This document shows positions 34,798 through 41,659 of a stretch of DNA of 64,000 nt, piece after piece. This stretch comes from JANRLF01 sp033762815 (GTDB taxonomy: Bacteria > Bacteroidota > Bacteroidia > Chitinophagales > CAIOSU01). Made by a program: the position numbers and the translations under genes. The stretch is from assembly GCA_033762815.1 (NCBI GenBank), contig JANRLF010000008.1, positions 620,001-684,000 on the forward strand, read 5' to 3'. Every line of letters begins with the position of its first letter. Position 1 is the stretch's first letter. Below the pieces are notes generated by a model. It did no database searches and had not been told where the DNA came from. It was given only the letters and a program-made list of their open reading frames with translations.

Positions 34798-36024
34798 TTA
34801 GTCTGCTAAGCTCTTAATTTTCTCTTCAATCAGTTGGCGGTCGGATGGGGAGGAGGTCATGGCATGTGCTTTTAGCAGATACTCCTTGGCCTTACTTTTA
34901 TCCGTATGCGCGTATAGTTCTGCCAACAGTACAAAGTAGTGGTGGTTGTGCAGCAGTTGCAGCTTCAGTGCCTCGGCCAGCGCCACTTCGGAGCCTTTTA
35001 CCTTATAGAGGGCATAGGTGCGGTTCAGGGCTACGGAGGGCGAGTAGTTCACCATCAGCAGGCGGTCATATAGGCCCAACACCTTTTGCCAGCGTTCCGC
35101 TTCGTCGCTGATGAGGCAATGGCATCTGGCTATGGCGGCCTCCATATGAAAGGAGCTTACTTCATGGCCCTGTGCCGAGCGTTGCAGGAAGTCCTCGCCT
35201 TTGGCAATGAGGGCTTGGTCCCATTTGGTGCGGTCCTGTCTATCGAAAAGTATCTGCGACCCGTCGATGCCTTCCCGTGCCGAGAATCGCGAGGCATGGA
35301 AGCACATGAGGGCAAGCAGCGCAAAGGTCTTGGGCACGGCAGTGCTTGCATTTTGGGTCAGTAGCAGGCCCAAGCGCATGGCTTCCAGGCACAAGTCTTT
35401 GCGCAAGATGCTGTCTGCCCGGGTAGATGCATAGCCTTCGTTAAAAAGCAGGTAGATAATGTGCAGTACATTATCCAATCTATGGGTAAGCTGCTGCCCT
35501 GCATGAAGGTCCATGTCCAAGCCCGTGAGCCGCAAACGCTCCTTGGCCCGGAAGAGCCGCTTATTCACGGCCTCCTTATTGGTGAGGAAGGCATGGGCTA
35601 TCTCATCAATCGTGAAGCCGCACAGCACCCTCAGGGCAAGGGCTATCTGTGCCTCGGCGGCAATGGCCGGGTCACATACGGCAAACAGCATACGCAACTG
35701 GCTGTCTTGTATGGCATGCTCCGAGAAATCGATCTGCTGCAAGGGCTGCTCAAGAGACAGGTGGGGCCTAATCTTTTCCTTGAAGGTCTTGTCCCGGCGC
35801 AGGTATTCCAATGCCTTCTTTTTGGCCGCTGCATACAGCCATGCTTCCGGTTGCTGGGGCGGCCCCTTCCGTTGCCATGCCTCAGTGGCTGCCATAAAGG
35901 TATCACTTACCAGGTCTTCTGCCAGTGCTATATTGGCAAAGCCAAAGGTACGCGCCAGCACCGCCACCATTTTAGTGAACTCCTTCCGGTAGAGGGCGGG
36001 TATGTCAGGCGATGCGCTGTTCAT
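34798..36024 (-). CDS. ECF42-type RNA polymerase sigma factor with C-terminal TPR-like domain
   Basis: The 408-residue protein has a sigma region 2 (LAEDLVSDTFMAATEAW) and a region 4 helix-turn-helix (LRVLCGFTIDEIAHAFLTNKEAVNKRLFRAKERL) within the first 190 residues. A 200-residue helical extension typical of the ECF42 group follows (NEGYASTRADSILRKDLCLEAMRLG, and the TPR-like end with ELYAHTDKSKAKEYLLKAHA). ECF42 genes are regularly paired with YCII/DGPF proteins, as here at 36070-36417, and lack a classical anti-sigma. ATG 36024 is chosen because a perfect terminator hairpin and U-tract end at 36025; a Met at 36045 would fall inside that hairpin. Confidence 0.85.
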   Translation of the reverse strand: MNSASPDIPALYRKEFTKMVAVLARTFGFANIALAEDLVSDTFMAATEAWQRKGPPQQPEAWLYAAAKKKALEYLRRDKTFKEKIRPHLSLEQPLQQIDFSEHAIQDSQLRMLFAVCDPAIAAEAQIALALRVLCGFTIDEIAHAFLTNKEAVNKRLFRAKERLRLTGLDMDLHAGQQLTHRLDNVLHIIYLLFNEGYASTRADSILRKDLCLEAMRLGLLLTQNASTAVPKTFALLALMCFHASRFSAREGIDGSQILFDRQDRTKWDQALIAKGEDFLQRSAQGHEVSSFHMEAAIARCHCLISDEAERWQKVLGLYDRLLMVNYSPSVALNRTYALYKVKGSEVALAEALKLQLLHNHHYFVLLAELYAHTDKSKAKEYLLKAHAMTSSPSDRQLIEEKIKSLAD

Positions 36025-36059
36025 AAAAAAGGGAGCCTGCGGCACTGGGCCGCAGGCTC
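36025..36059 (-). terminator. Rho-independent terminator between the YCII and sigma genes
   Basis: On the minus strand an 11-bp perfect stem (36049-36059 with 36033-36043, GC-rich GAGCCTGCGGC) and a 5-base loop are followed by CC and a run of T at 36025-36030. The start codon of the sigma factor begins at the very next base (36024), so the terminator lies against the coding region. Confidence 0.8.
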
Positions 36060-36069
36060 ATCGTGCTTA

Positions 36070-36417
36070 TTAGCGGTTCATTGGGGGTAGTTGTGGGCGA
36101 ATCTCCACGCTGCCGCCTGTTTGCAATACTGGGCAACCGTGAGACATGGTCACGGCTTCGTCCAAGGTATCAGCCTTCACAAGGAGGTAACCGCCTAGCA
36201 TCTCCTTCACCTCTGCGAAGGGGCCATCGGTCACCAGGCCGCCTGGCTTCAGCACCTTGCCTTCCGGGGCCAGTCTGCCGCCGCTCGCCAGTCTGCCTTG
36301 TGCGGCAATGCCGCCAATCCATTGTTCCCAGTCCTGCATCCAGGCATCATACTTTTCTTTGGGCATGCCCTTGTAGTGGAGGTCGGTTTCTCTGAAAATC
36401 ATCAAAAACTCTGTCAT
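36070..36417 (-). CDS. YCII/DGPF domain protein partner of the ECF42 sigma factor
   Basis: The 115-residue protein begins MTEFLMIFRET and carries the DGPF signature in VTDGPFAEVKEMLGGYLLV, plus a C-terminal SHGCPVLQTGGSVEIRPQ. DGPF/YCII proteins have a ferredoxin-like fold and are the standard neighbours of ECF42 sigma factors; their biochemical role is not settled. A longer frame up to 36471 exists, but its first 18 residues do not match the family. It precedes the sigma gene on the same strand, separated by a terminator hairpin. Confidence 0.85.
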   Translation of the reverse strand: MTEFLMIFRETDLHYKGMPKEKYDAWMQDWEQWIGGIAAQGRLASGGRLAPEGKVLKPGGLVTDGPFAEVKEMLGGYLLVKADTLDEAVTMSHGCPVLQTGGSVEIRPQLPPMNR

Positions 36418-36531
36418 GTTGTTTGTTTTTTTAAGGATGTTGAAATAAAGTATCATCTCCTTGTTGCACAAAGATGGCAGAATAGGACAAAGCCCTCAAC
36501 ATTTTTTTTGAAATGATATGGGCAGCATAAG

Positions 36532-36565
36532 AAAAGCGGGGACTGAAAAACATTTCAACCCCCGC
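36532..36565 (-). terminator. Probable terminator of the NmrA-family gene
   Basis: GCGGGG (36536-36541) pairs with CCCCGC (36560-36565), and the stem continues inward with two mismatches. On the minus strand the hairpin ends in a short T run (36532-36535), downstream of the gene stop at 36587. Confidence 0.55.
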
Positions 36566-36586
36566 CGTTATTAACTTCAAGGCTTC

Positions 36587-37480
36587 TTAGCTGGCATTAT
36601 AGGCCAGGGCAAACTCCTTGGCAAAATCGGCCAATTTCACTTTCCCGAATTGCTGTGGGCGGTTTTTCCAGTAGTCAGCTTCCATTTCACCGTTACGCAG
36701 TGCTTTGCCCATGGCGGTATAACCATCGGCTATGGTAGTGCTCAAGCCCGCTTGCAACATGCCTTGGCGCGATTGTTCGTCAGTAAACTCCACATAGGGT
36801 AGCTCGGGTTTGCCAATGGCACTGCCCAAGGTTTTCGCCACTTGCTCCCAAGTATTGCTGTCATCGCTGGCGATATACTGCACCCTGTGGCCTGTAAAAT
36901 CAGGCTTCAGCAGCAGGGCCAGGGCGGCATCGGCAATATCTTCGGTATGGGTCAGTACCAACTTATGGCTACTAGGTTGGGTGCTGCCCATAATGCCCAT
37001 CTGCTTAATCATCCCTATTTGGCTGAAAAGGTTGTAGTAAAAGTAGCTGGGGCGCAGGTTTACCACATTCAGTTCAGGGTACTTTTCCAGGGCTTTCTCC
37101 AAGTAAGCAAGCCCATCCACCGGCCCGGCACCGGTACCCATATGTGCGCCCACGCTGCTTAACACCACCAGGTACTTTACGCCATTAGCTACCACGGCGG
37201 CTACCAGGTTGTCGGCCACTTTTTGCTGGTAGCCCAACCAATCGCTTACCCCAAAGTTGGGAGGAATCATGAGGTAAGCGGCATCGGCGCCCGCAAAGCT
37301 GGCGGTTACAAAGTTTGCGTTTTCCACGTTGCCAACGGCTGCTTTGGCACCCAATTGCTCAATGGCCGCCACCCGCTCGGGGCTGTTGGTGAGCACGGTA
37401 ACGTCATGGCCTTCCTTTACCAAGCCTTGCACGATGGATTTACTAATGTGGCCTAAAGAGCCGGTAATTGCGTATTTCAT
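36587..37480 (-). CDS. NmrA-like NAD(P)H-dependent oxidoreductase (QOR2/SDR-type)
   Basis: The 297-residue protein has the N-terminal Rossmann motif of atypical short-chain dehydrogenases (ITGSLGHISKSIVQGLVKEGHDV, about 4-26) and the NmrA/quinone-oxidoreductase pattern AYLMIPPNF. Proteins of this group are NAD(P)H-dependent quinone reductases or redox sensors. It is transcribed away from an HxlR regulator with 100 bases between them, an arrangement known for HxlR-controlled quinone reductases. The substrate is not defined by sequence. Confidence 0.82.
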   Translation of the reverse strand: MKYAITGSLGHISKSIVQGLVKEGHDVTVLTNSPERVAAIEQLGAKAAVGNVENANFVTASFAGADAAYLMIPPNFGVSDWLGYQQKVADNLVAAVVANGVKYLVVLSSVGAHMGTGAGPVDGLAYLEKALEKYPELNVVNLRPSYFYYNLFSQIGMIKQMGIMGSTQPSSHKLVLTHTEDIADAALALLLKPDFTGHRVQYIASDDSNTWEQVAKTLGSAIGKPELPYVEFTDEQSRQGMLQAGLSTTIADGYTAMGKALRNGEMEADYWKNRPQQFGKVKLADFAKEFALAYNAS

Positions 37481-37514
37481 TTTCTTGTTTTTGAATGATT
37501 AATTTTTGACAAAA

Positions 37515-37570
37515 CAAAGCTAACTTTACACTGTATAAAAAGAAAGTACTTACCCAAAAGTTAGTGTAAA
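37515..37570. promoter_or_regulatory. Divergent promoter and candidate HxlR operator
   Basis: On the minus strand TAGCTTTG (37515-37522) is an exact -7 box for the NmrA-type gene. Beside it lie the palindrome AAGTACTT (37544-37551), close to its -33 region, and an inverted pair TTTACACT (37525-37532) and AGTGTAAA (37563-37570). This arrangement would let the HxlR protein encoded on the right repress both directions. Confidence 0.5.
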
Positions 37571-37580
37571 ATTTTTTAGC

Positions 37581-37937
37581 ATGAGCCATATCAAAGCAAG
37601 CTCTACCCAGCAGGAAAATAAAAAGGCAGCCATGGCGCAGTGCCCCGTGCACTTCACTTTGGAAAAGATAGGTGGCCGTTGGAAACCGCTTTTATTGTTC
37701 AACCTCATGTCGAAAAAATTGCGCTACAATGAGCTGCGCCGTGCCCTGCCCAAGGTATCGGAAAAAATGCTGATACAGCACCTGCGGGAGCTGGAGCAGG
37801 ATGGGCTAGTATCGCGCTTGGTACTGACCGTAGTGCCGCCACATGTGGAGTACAGCCTTACGAAAAAAGGCGAGGAACTGGCCCCCATACTGAACGCCAT
37901 GGCGCAATGGGGTTTAAAGAATAGGGAAGTGGCCTAG
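37581..37937 (+). CDS. HxlR-family winged-helix transcriptional regulator
   Basis: The 118-residue protein has the HxlR core: CPVHFTLEKIGGRWKPLLLF, then RYNELRRALPKVSEKMLIQHLRELEQDGLVSR and the wing VVPPHVEYSLTKKG. An N-terminal Cys (CPVH) is the residue that senses quinones or electrophiles in characterised relatives such as YodB and QorR. The divergent NmrA-type oxidoreductase is the likely target, through the operator at 37515-37570. ATG 37581 is supported by the intergenic layout. Confidence 0.9.
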   Translation: MSHIKASSTQQENKKAAMAQCPVHFTLEKIGGRWKPLLLFNLMSKKLRYNELRRALPKVSEKMLIQHLRELEQDGLVSRLVLTVVPPHVEYSLTKKGEELAPILNAMAQWGLKNREVA

Positions 37938-37995
37938 TGGCCGATTGGTCGCCAGTTTACGACTGGCCGCCATAGCATTCGGCAGATTACATCTG
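37931..37995. repeat. Tandem small hairpins (dispersed hairpin family, copy D)
   Basis: GCCAGT (37951-37956) pairs with ACTGGC (37962-37967), and CAGAT (37983-37987) pairs with ATCTG (37991-37995) around loop TAC. A further GGCC-TAGT-GGCC palindrome covers the HxlR stop codon (37931-37942). The cluster lies immediately upstream of the toxin-antitoxin promoter box. Confidence 0.6.
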
Positions 37996-38014
37996 GTGAG
38001 ACTAGGAAAAATAT

Positions 38015-38022
38015 TATATTTG
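38015..38022 (+). promoter_or_regulatory. Probable promoter -7 box of the HEPN-MNT module
   Basis: TATATTTG matches TAnnTTTG exactly. The expected start site, four bases past the box, is the A of ATG 38026, so the transcript is predicted to be leaderless. Confidence 0.5.
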
Positions 38023-38025
38023 GTT

Positions 38026-38328
38026 ATGCGCCTTTCAAAGGAACAAATCCAAGTTATCAAAGATATCCTGAGTAGGAAACCAGTGCTGCGGGCTTTTGTT
38101 TTTGGCTCGTTTGCCCGCGATGAAGCCGACAATGATAGCGATATTGACCTTTTGGTTGAGTTGGATTACACCCAACATATAGGTTTAGGCTTCGTGGCCA
38201 TCCAGCAGGAGTTGGAGGACATGCTCCACCATAAGGTCGATCTTGTTTCCGCTGGTGGGCTATCCAACCGCCTTCGCCCTTATATTGACCAAGAGAAGCA
38301 AATGATTTATGAGAAAGCCAGCGGGTGA
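38026..38328 (+). CDS. mntA: MNT-type nucleotidyltransferase antitoxin
   Basis: The 100-residue minimal nucleotidyltransferase carries the catalytic signature GSFARDEADNDSDIDLLVE (GSxxR plus the Ser-Asp-x-Asp pair, about 29-47). In HEPN-MNT modules the MNT protein neutralises the HEPN toxin by transferring AMP to a tyrosine near its active site. The gene overlaps the following HEPN gene by 20 bases. The frame extends upstream to 37945 through hairpin repeats, but ATG 38026 gives the family-typical N-terminus (MRLSKEQIQVIKDIL). Confidence 0.88.
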   Translation: MRLSKEQIQVIKDILSRKPVLRAFVFGSFARDEADNDSDIDLLVELDYTQHIGLGFVAIQQELEDMLHHKVDLVSAGGLSNRLRPYIDQEKQMIYEKASG

Positions 38329-38653
38329 TAAGGAACGCCTATTACATATTTTCGATGCTATTGGGGAGATAGAAAGCTATGTGATTGGTATCGATGAAAT
38401 TGGTTTTGCAAGCAATTCAATGATGGTACATGCTACCATTAAGCAATTGGAGATTATAGGTGAAGCTTGTAACCGTGTTTCTGAAAGTTTACGGGCAGCA
38501 AATCCCCAGGTTGATTGGCGGAAGATTATTGGTCTTCGAAACATACTTATTCATGAGTACTTTGGAGTAGATAGAAGCCTAATTTGGCAAATAGTTCAAC
38601 ATGATATGCTTGAATTGAAAGAAAAGATAAACAAGATTGCAACTTCCCTGTAG
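38309..38653 (+). CDS. hepT: HEPN-domain RNase toxin (HepT-like)
   Basis: The 114-residue all-helical protein has the catalytic R-x4-H-x-Y motif as RNILIHEY near residue 78, which cleaves RNA in HepT toxins and whose Tyr is the AMPylation target. Further family features are MMVHATIKQLEIIGEACNRVS and DWRKIIGLRN. It overlaps mntA by 20 bases, so toxin translation follows antitoxin translation. Start ATG 38309 lies inside the mntA end. The pair is a defence or stress toxin-antitoxin module. Confidence 0.88.
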   Translation: MRKPAGDKERLLHIFDAIGEIESYVIGIDEIGFASNSMMVHATIKQLEIIGEACNRVSESLRAANPQVDWRKIIGLRNILIHEYFGVDRSLIWQIVQHDMLELKEKINKIATSL

Positions 38654-38686
38654 GGTCTAGAATGGGGATGCTAAACTGGATTTGGC

Positions 38687-40372
38687 TTAGTCCAAATCAA
38701 TTTGGCCCTTTTTTCCCTTTTTCTGCTTCTTGTTTTCCTTCTTCTCCGGGTTCATGAAGGCACGGCCCATGGCCTTTACGAAACGCAGGCGGAAGGTGGG
38801 TTTCTTATGGAAGGAGATGCGCTCAACCCTTCGGATGTAGTGGGGCTTTCTCTCTGGCAGGGGCTTATAGCCTGGCTGGCTGGAATGCTTCAGGTGGATG
38901 GCGGAAATCTCTTGGCCGTCCTCGTCTACCAAGCTCAGCTTCGCCGATTCGTTGCCATAAATATCCACCCTACCGTAGGCGTTCTTATAGTTCTTGTTGC
39001 CCAGGCCATTGCCGCCCCCGTTCCAAGCATAGCGTTTCATTTTGGGGTAGCCGGCCAGCCGGCCGATCAGGTTCATATAATGCGCCAGCACGGTGCCCGT
39101 AACGGAAAGCCCACTGGCATTGATTTCGGGCAGGCCAGCGTTGCGGCCGTCGTCCATAACGTTGTGGTGAGTATCGCCGCTCAGTACGATGATATCCTTC
39201 AGGTTGTTTTGCTTGATAAAGCCCAACAACTCGTTTTGGCTGGCGGGGTAACCGTTCCAGTAAAAGCTCCAAGACAGCGCCAAGCGAAAACCAGTGCCCG
39301 TTTCCCCGCCGGCCGACACCAGCAAATCCTGCATATGGATGCCCAAATTGACCAAGTGGATAAGGTTTTTGTTGAAGGGCACCCCCATCACGATGAACTT
39401 CCAATCGGCGGTGGAGTTTTTCAGGCCCTGCTTCAACCAGTCCATCTGCGCATCGCTGATGATTTTGTGGTTGCTATCTGGCTTGAAGCTCCATAGGTTT
39501 TTGGTACTGTCATACTTAAAGGCATCGGGCGGGAAACAAGCGTCGGCGCGGGTATCGAGAAAGAAAATCTCGGAATTGCCCATCACGAAACTATGGTAGC
39601 AGCCACGGCTGGTATCCACCATGGGGTAATGGGGGTACATATCGTAGTAGCCTTTCAGGATGCGGCGGCGGATACTGTCCTGGGTGCTGTCGGTCACCAT
39701 ATAGTTGATGACTTTTTTGCCCTCTTTCTTGTAGGCGGCCCGCTTTACATGGCGGTGGGCAGAAGCACCCACGCCATCGTGATTGTCACCCACATAATCG
39801 GTAAAGGTGTAGGGCAGCATTTTTTCCATCTCCTTTTCCGTGTATCTTTTCACATAGCCTCGGAAAACGGAAGAATCGTCATGGGGGTAGCCTGGTATCA
39901 TGTAGTCAGGGTAAGACCAATCGCCGGTATGGATGAGGATATCCGGCTTGGCATCTGCCATCACATTGAATACTTTCATGTTGGGCGTCTCTTGGCAGGA
40001 GCCTGTGGCGATAACGTAATGCTGGCGGGTGCCCGCGGGGGGAAAGGTTTTAAAATAGCCTTGGCGCGCATCGGCCTGACCATTTACCATAATACGGTAA
40101 TGGTAGGTGGTGGCAGGCTGCAAGCCAGCGGCATCTACCAGCACCCTGTTGTACAGCTTAGGGTCACTGCTTAAAGAGTATTGTCGGTCAATCTGCTGGA
40201 AATCGGCTTGGCGACTCAACTGCACCGTCAATTCCGTTGGCGCATTGGTGAAAAACATAATTTTCACGCTGGTATCAGTGGCCGCTCCCAAAACTGGTGA
40301 GTACGCTACCCACTGCGCATTCAGTTGCCAGGTGCCCAACAACCAACAGCATACAAATAGTATTTTTTTCAT
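38687..40372 (-). CDS. PhoD-like secreted metallophosphatase
   Basis: The 561-residue protein has a signal peptide (MKKILFVCCWLLGTWQLNAQ). An N-terminal fibronectin-like domain (LQPATTYHYRIMVNGQ) is followed by a PhoD-type calcineurin-like catalytic domain: ATGSCQE, ILIHTGDWSYPDY, VGDNHDGVGASA, KFIVMGVPFNKN and LSGDTHHN. Alkaline phosphatase D enzymes hydrolyse phosphodi- or monoesters with Fe/Ca metals and are often exported by Tat. Here the signal looks Sec-type, without a twin arginine. The C-terminal 40 residues are very Lys-rich. ATG 40372 is preferred over an upstream frame to 40393. Confidence 0.85.
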   Translation of the reverse strand: MKKILFVCCWLLGTWQLNAQWVAYSPVLGAATDTSVKIMFFTNAPTELTVQLSRQADFQQIDRQYSLSSDPKLYNRVLVDAAGLQPATTYHYRIMVNGQADARQGYFKTFPPAGTRQHYVIATGSCQETPNMKVFNVMADAKPDILIHTGDWSYPDYMIPGYPHDDSSVFRGYVKRYTEKEMEKMLPYTFTDYVGDNHDGVGASAHRHVKRAAYKKEGKKVINYMVTDSTQDSIRRRILKGYYDMYPHYPMVDTSRGCYHSFVMGNSEIFFLDTRADACFPPDAFKYDSTKNLWSFKPDSNHKIISDAQMDWLKQGLKNSTADWKFIVMGVPFNKNLIHLVNLGIHMQDLLVSAGGETGTGFRLALSWSFYWNGYPASQNELLGFIKQNNLKDIIVLSGDTHHNVMDDGRNAGLPEINASGLSVTGTVLAHYMNLIGRLAGYPKMKRYAWNGGGNGLGNKNYKNAYGRVDIYGNESAKLSLVDEDGQEISAIHLKHSSQPGYKPLPERKPHYIRRVERISFHKKPTFRLRFVKAMGRAFMNPEKKENKKQKKGKKGQIDLD

Positions 40373-40378
40373 GATGGG

Positions 40379-40386
40379 CAAAGCTA
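40379..40386 (-). promoter_or_regulatory. Probable promoter -7 box of the PhoD-like gene
   Basis: On the minus strand TAGCTTTG matches TAnnTTTG exactly. The predicted start near 40375 leaves about three bases before ATG 40372. Confidence 0.45.
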
Positions 40387-40441
40387 GCAACAATCATGAA
40401 TTTTAGGCGACTATAATTTAGGCAAACAAAAAAGCCAATTG

Positions 40442-40735
40442 CTATTTGATTTGATTGAGCTTTTTGGGGTGCTGGCGATTGTCGAATAGCGTAACGATAA
40501 GCAGTGTCTTGCCTTTAGTCTTATAATACAAAGTAACTTGCTTGGTTATTACTGCTTTTCTAATGTCCTGTTTAAATAGAGGATACAATAGCGGCCGTTT
40601 CAATATTAGGCTAACAACCCTTTCCGTTTTCAGGAGAAATTTTAAGGCCTCTTTTTCGGACCAATTAGCCACTAGATGTGCTAAGATTTCATTTAGCTTG
40701 CTCTCTGCCTCATGCGACCACTTTTCTTTAAGCAT
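40442..40735 (-). CDS. ParE/RelE-superfamily toxin
   Basis: The 97-residue protein follows the ParE plan: WSHEAESKLNEILAHLVANWS helices, then strands with RPLLYPLFK, VTLYYKTKGKTLLIVTLFDNRQHPKKL. Such toxins inhibit gyrase or cleave mRNA at the ribosome. It lies three bases downstream of a small acidic partner gene in the usual antitoxin-first order. Which target it has cannot be told from sequence. Confidence 0.82.
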   Translation of the reverse strand: MLKEKWSHEAESKLNEILAHLVANWSEKEALKFLLKTERVVSLILKRPLLYPLFKQDIRKAVITKQVTLYYKTKGKTLLIVTLFDNRQHPKKLNQIK

Positions 40736-40738
40736 TGA

Positions 40739-40981
40739 TTAGAAATTAAATCGCTGCTTGATAGATACCCTTACCTCCTCATAAGATTTTACCCTCCCGG
40801 CTTCAATATCAGCTAAGCCATTTTCTATGCTCTTTCTTTCTTCTTCAGAAATCAAATCCCATACTTCTTGTGTCCTCATCCGCTCCCGCTCCAGTATCTC
40901 TTTGCAAATGTTTAAAACGCTTTCGTCTTCGATAGTGTCAATCAAACTGTGCAAAACCTCTCTGGTGTTTTTTATCGCCAT
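40739..40981 (-). CDS. Antitoxin partner of the ParE-like toxin
   Basis: The 80-residue acidic helical protein (IKNTREVLHSLIDTIEDESV, then EVWDLISEEERKSIENGLAD and a basic C-terminus SYEEVRVSIKQRF) is typical of Bacteroidota antitoxins placed directly before ParE toxins. The C-terminal half would bind the toxin. No clear DNA-binding fold is evident at the N-terminus. Confidence 0.75.
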   Translation of the reverse strand: MAIKNTREVLHSLIDTIEDESVLNICKEILERERMRTQEVWDLISEEERKSIENGLADIEAGRVKSYEEVRVSIKQRFNF

Positions 40982-41080
40982 ACATAAACCTTTCCGTTCA
41001 TTAAATATACGGATTGTTCAATGAGTTCAAAATAGCACCGCAATAAAGCGGTAATAGTTGTCTTGGTAAACAATGCTACC

Positions 41081-41644
41081 CTAAATTTTGATTTTACCCC
41101 TAAACCCCCTAGCGGCATAGTATGATTCGGCACCGTTATGGTAGGTAAACACATGGTCGTATCGGCAGTCGCAGAAAAGGGCTCCGCCCAGTTTCCTGAT
41201 GGGTGCGGGTGTCTGTATCCAACTCGATGTCTTGGTATCAAACTTACCTAAACCTTGCAAGTAACGGTATTCGTCTTCATCCAGCAACTCGATGCCCATC
41301 GTATTGGCCATGCCCATAGCGCTGTCTTTCGGTTTGTGTTCCTTGCGTGCTTGTAAGGCAGCATGATCGTAGCAAATACTGCGGCGTTCTTTTGGGCTTT
41401 CAGGCGAGCAATCGTAAAACAGATAGTCTCCAGTTTCGGCATCTTTACCCACCACATCGGGCTCACCCCCAGTGCGTTCCATTTCGTTCAGCGACCATAA
41501 CTTATCTTCGGTAGTGGTTAGCCTAGCTAGTATTTCGTCCCATTGCAAGCCTTTGTGCCGTTGTGTGTTTTTTTCAAAACGGCTTTTCAAAGCTTTTAGC
41601 AATGCTTCCCTTTCTTCTCCTGATAGTTGTTTCTTATTGGCCAT
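41081..41644 (-). CDS. DUF4256 family protein
   Basis: The 187-residue cytoplasmic protein matches the DUF4256 pattern over its whole length: KALKSRFEKNTQRHKGL, KLWSLNEMERTGGEPDVVG, FYDCSPESPKERRSICYD, MGIELL, FDTKTSSW, KLGGALFCDCRYDHVFTYHN and a YYAARGFRG end. The family has no proven function. It has no obvious link with the toxin-antitoxin pair downstream. Confidence 0.85.
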   Translation of the reverse strand: MANKKQLSGEEREALLKALKSRFEKNTQRHKGLQWDEILARLTTTEDKLWSLNEMERTGGEPDVVGKDAETGDYLFYDCSPESPKERRSICYDHAALQARKEHKPKDSAMGMANTMGIELLDEDEYRYLQGLGKFDTKTSSWIQTPAPIRKLGGALFCDCRYDHVFTYHNGAESYYAARGFRGKIKI

Positions 41645-41659
41645 AATATAAACTTAAAA

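Noticed and set aside
35461..36090. Plus-strand open frame of 209 codons over the ECF42 sigma gene
   Set aside because: It crosses the terminator hairpin and lies wholly antisense to the sigma factor, with no recognisable protein motif.
38702..39496. Plus-strand open frame of 264 codons antisense to the PhoD-like gene
   Set aside because: The opposite strand carries a signal peptide and all metallophosphatase motifs; the antisense product has no family features.
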